Of a stretch of 7,202 nucleotides of DNA, positions 5,199 through 7,202 are shown in pieces. Origin of the DNA: JBOHER01 sp050701115 (lineage in GTDB: Bacteria; Actinomycetota; Actinomycetes; Mycobacteriales; Pseudonocardiaceae); NCBI GenBank assembly GCA_050701115.1, contig JBOHER010000487.1, forward strand, positions 1-7,202, written 5' to 3'. The notes beneath the pieces were generated by a model that had not been told where the DNA came from, ran no database searches, and saw nothing but the letters and a program-made list of their open reading frames with translations. The position numbers were made by a program, and so were the translations under genes. Each line of letters opens with the position of its first letter. Positions within the stretch are counted from its first letter, which is position 1.

Positions 5199-7202
5199 TT
5201 GACCGCCGAGTCCCTACCCGCCGAAGTGCGACGAGCGATCGTGAACGTCGCGCGCACCCCGCGCCTGCTCGTCGCCTGCGACTACGACGGAACACTGGCT
5301 CCGATCGTGGAGAACCCCGACGCGGCCCGGCCAACGCCCGAGTCGGTGGGCGCGCTGCGCTCGCTGGCCGGCCTGCACGAGACCACCACCGCGGTGATCT
5401 CCGGTCGCGCCCTGCGTGACCTCGCCACGCTGTCGCGACTGCCCGCCGAGGTGCATCTGGTCGGCAGCCACGGTTCGGAGTTCGACATCGGCTTCGTGCA
5501 CGAACTTGACGCGGCGGCCCGCGAACTGCACCGCAAGGTGGAGGTCGAACTGGACAAGTTGGTCGACGGTGTGCCCGGGGTGTCGCTGGAGATAAAGCCG
5601 GCCAGCATCGCCGTCCACGTGCGTCGCGCATCGGAGGAGGACGGCAAACGGGTACTCGACGCGGTCCACGACGGGCCCTGCACGTGGGCTCGGGTAACCG
5701 TCACCGACGGCAAGGAGGTCGTGGAACTTGCCGTCGTGCCCACCGACAAGGGGCGCGCACTGGACACCCTCCGCCACCAGGTGGGCGCCACCGCCGCGAT
5801 GTTCCTCGGCGACGACGTTACCGACGAGAAGGTCTTCGCCCGGCTGTCCGGACCCGATCTCGGGGTCAAGGTCGGCGAGGGCGACAGCCTGGCCATCTAC
5901 CGCGTGGCCGACACGGTGGACGTGGCGACTGTGCTGGCGTTCGCCCTTGAGGAACGGCAGAACTGGCTCTACGGAGAGCAGGCACCGCCGATCGAGCGGA
6001 TCACCTTGCTGGCCAACGAGCGTTCGGTTGCCCTGGTGACCCCCGACGCCCGGCTGACCTGGATGTGCCACCCGGGCCCGGATGCCCCCGCGGTGTTCGC
6101 CGACCTGCTCGGCGGGCAAGGCGCAGGGCACTTCTCCATCAGCCCGCACCGCAACGGTCTGCCGCTCGGGCAGCGTTACCTGCCCAACACGATGACGGTG
6201 GAGACTCGGTGGTCCCGCCTGCTGGTGACCGACTACCTGGAGCCGCAGTTAACCCCGCAACGCACCGATCTGGTGCGCGTTATCTCCGGGGAGGCCGAGG
6301 CGAAGGTGGTCTTCTCCCCGCGTCCTGAGTTCGGCGGTGTCCCGGTGCGACTGCTTCCGGAGGACGACGGACTGCGGGTGCTCGGTACCTCCGAACCCAT
6401 CGTTCTGCGCGCCCCCGGGGTGCGATGGGAGATCACCTCCGACGGCCTGCACGACACAGCAAGCGCCCTGGTGCAACCGACGCCTGCGCGACCCATCGTG
6501 CTCGAACTTCGTTGCGGCGCCACCGATCTCGGCTGGCACGAGCTGTCCGAAGTGGACAGGCGGGCGCGCGCAGGCGAGTACTGGAGTTCGTGGGCCACCA
6601 CGCTGAAGCTGCCGTCGGTCGAGTCCGAACTGGTCGGCCGATCTGCGCTGACCCTGCGTGGGCTCGTCGACACGGAGACCGGCGGCGTGCTTGCGGCCGC
6701 AACGACCTCGCTGCCGGAAGAGATCGGCGGGGTACGGAACTGGGACTACCGGTACTGCTGGATCCGCGACGCCGCGATGACCGTGCGCGAATTGGTCGCG
6801 CTCGGCTCCACCGCCGAGGCCGAGGGGTACCTGCGCTGGCTACACAAGGTACTGGCGACGCTGGCAGGTCCCGAGCGCCTGCACCCGCTGTACACGCTGT
6901 CGGGAACCCAGATCGGCGCCGAGGCGGTCATCGATTCGCTGCCGGGCTTCGCTGGATCCCGGCCCGTGCGGGTCGGCAACCTGGCCAATCACCAGGTGCA
7001 GTTGGACGTCTTCGGTCCCGTGGTGGAACTCGTCGTCGCGCTGGCCCAGACCCGAGGCGAACTGCGCGACAAGGACTGGGAGATGGTCGGCGCTATGGCC
7101 GAAGCCGTCGATCGCCGCTGGTTCGAACCCGACCACGGCATCTGGGAGGAGCGCCACGTGCCCCGGCACCGGGTGCACTCCCGGGTGATGTGCTGGGTGA
7201 CC
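5199..7202 (+). CDS. otsB: Trehalose-6-phosphate phosphatase fused to a GH15 hydrolase (cut by the right edge)
   Basis: The frame is open from TTG 5199 to the window end: 668 residues, with the C-terminus missing. Residues 20-250 are a HAD-type trehalose phosphatase, which turns trehalose 6-phosphate into trehalose. They carry DYDGT (nucleophile D28, acid/base D30), VISGR (S68), K184 in PTDKG, and the magnesium motif GDDVTDE (204-210). From about 265 (IERITLLANERSVALV, then TWMCHPGPDAP) a GH15 protein begins. Its beta-sandwich domain comes first, then the catalytic alpha/alpha barrel from about 480, with TTSLPEEIGGV, NWDYRYCWIRD (514-524), NLANHQVQLDVFG and GIWEER (647-652), where E650 is the likely general acid. 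The catalytic base lies beyond the window. GH15 relatives in actinobacteria include trehalases and glucoamylase-like enzymes; which activity applies here cannot be told. The gene follows otsA by 55 bp. The phosphatase call is firm; the hydrolase substrate is open. Confidence 0.9.
   Translation, partial: MTAESLPAEVRRAIVNVARTPRLLVACDYDGTLAPIVENPDAARPTPESVGALRSLAGLHETTTAVISGRALRDLATLSRLPAEVHLVGSHGSEFDIGFVHELDAAARELHRKVEVELDKLVDGVPGVSLEIKPASIAVHVRRASEEDGKRVLDAVHDGPCTWARVTVTDGKEVVELAVVPTDKGRALDTLRHQVGATAAMFLGDDVTDEKVFARLSGPDLGVKVGEGDSLAIYRVADTVDVATVLAFALEERQNWLYGEQAPPIERITLLANERSVALVTPDARLTWMCHPGPDAPAVFADLLGGQGAGHFSISPHRNGLPLGQRYLPNTMTVETRWSRLLVTDYLEPQLTPQRTDLVRVISGEAEAKVVFSPRPEFGGVPVRLLPEDDGLRVLGTSEPIVLRAPGVRWEITSDGLHDTASALVQPTPARPIVLELRCGATDLGWHELSEVDRRARAGEYWSSWATTLKLPSVESELVGRSALTLRGLVDTETGGVLAAATTSLPEEIGGVRNWDYRYCWIRDAAMTVRELVALGSTAEAEGYLRWLHKVLATLAGPERLHPLYTLSGTQIGAEAVIDSLPGFAGSRPVRVGNLANHQVQLDVFGPVVELVVALAQTRGELRDKDWEMVGAMAEAVDRRWFEPDHGIWEERHVPRHRVHSRVMCWVT

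Noticed and set aside
3863..5257. Leftward open frame of 464 codons opposite otsA
   Set aside because: It is fully antisense to a gene with every catalytic residue in place. The composition (runs of D, R, Q and H) is typical of mirror frames in high-G+C genomes.
5214..6149. Leftward open frame of 311 codons opposite the otsB domain
   Set aside because: It is antisense to the phosphatase motifs, with no known domain and no ribosome site.

Overview
The window is G+C-rich (roughly two thirds by eye, not computed). It has strongly G/C-biased third codon positions, GTG and TTG starts behind strong GGAGG-type ribosome sites, and protein families typical of actinomycetes. The LysR, AAA/DUF4143, ThrE, OtsA and OtsB-GH15 sequences resemble those of Pseudonocardiales (the Amycolatopsis / Saccharomonospora / Saccharopolyspora group). 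That placement is from recall of the families, not from a search.

Left third (1-1873): a disturbed region. The first 48 codons of a LysR-type regulator run leftward off the window. Next comes the C-terminal nuclease-like end of an AAA/DUF4143 ATPase, also leftward and with its ATPase part missing. It abuts, at about 478-489, the C-terminal half of a sugar ABC-transporter ATPase reading rightward, which has lost Walker A, the signature motif and Walker B. Two truncated genes joined tail-less to head-less indicate a deletion or rearrangement scar. Two bases after the ABC remnant starts an intact inositol-monophosphatase-family gene with all its metal ligands.

Middle (1861-2138): a leftward tRNA-Thr(UGU), with a Rho-independent terminator whose stem overlaps the last codons of the phosphatase gene. 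A 169-bp spacer, shared with the next gene, separates the divergent tRNA and thrE transcripts.

Right (2139-7202): three rightward genes in close succession. The first is a ThrE-type threonine/serine exporter with ten predicted membrane segments and a duplicated N-terminal motif. The second is OtsA, trehalose-6-phosphate synthase. The third is a fusion protein cut by the window edge: an OtsB trehalose-6-phosphate phosphatase domain followed by a GH15 (glucoamylase/trehalase-like) hydrolase. OtsA makes trehalose 6-phosphate from UDP- or GDP-/ADP-glucose and glucose 6-phosphate, and the OtsB domain releases trehalose. The attached GH15 domain could hydrolyse trehalose or another alpha-glucoside, so synthesis and breakdown may sit on one polypeptide.

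I see no phage, transposase, CRISPR array or obvious new defence system. The points most worth a second look are the OtsB-GH15 fusion, the gene-remnant junction near 480, and the repeated motif in the ThrE tail.
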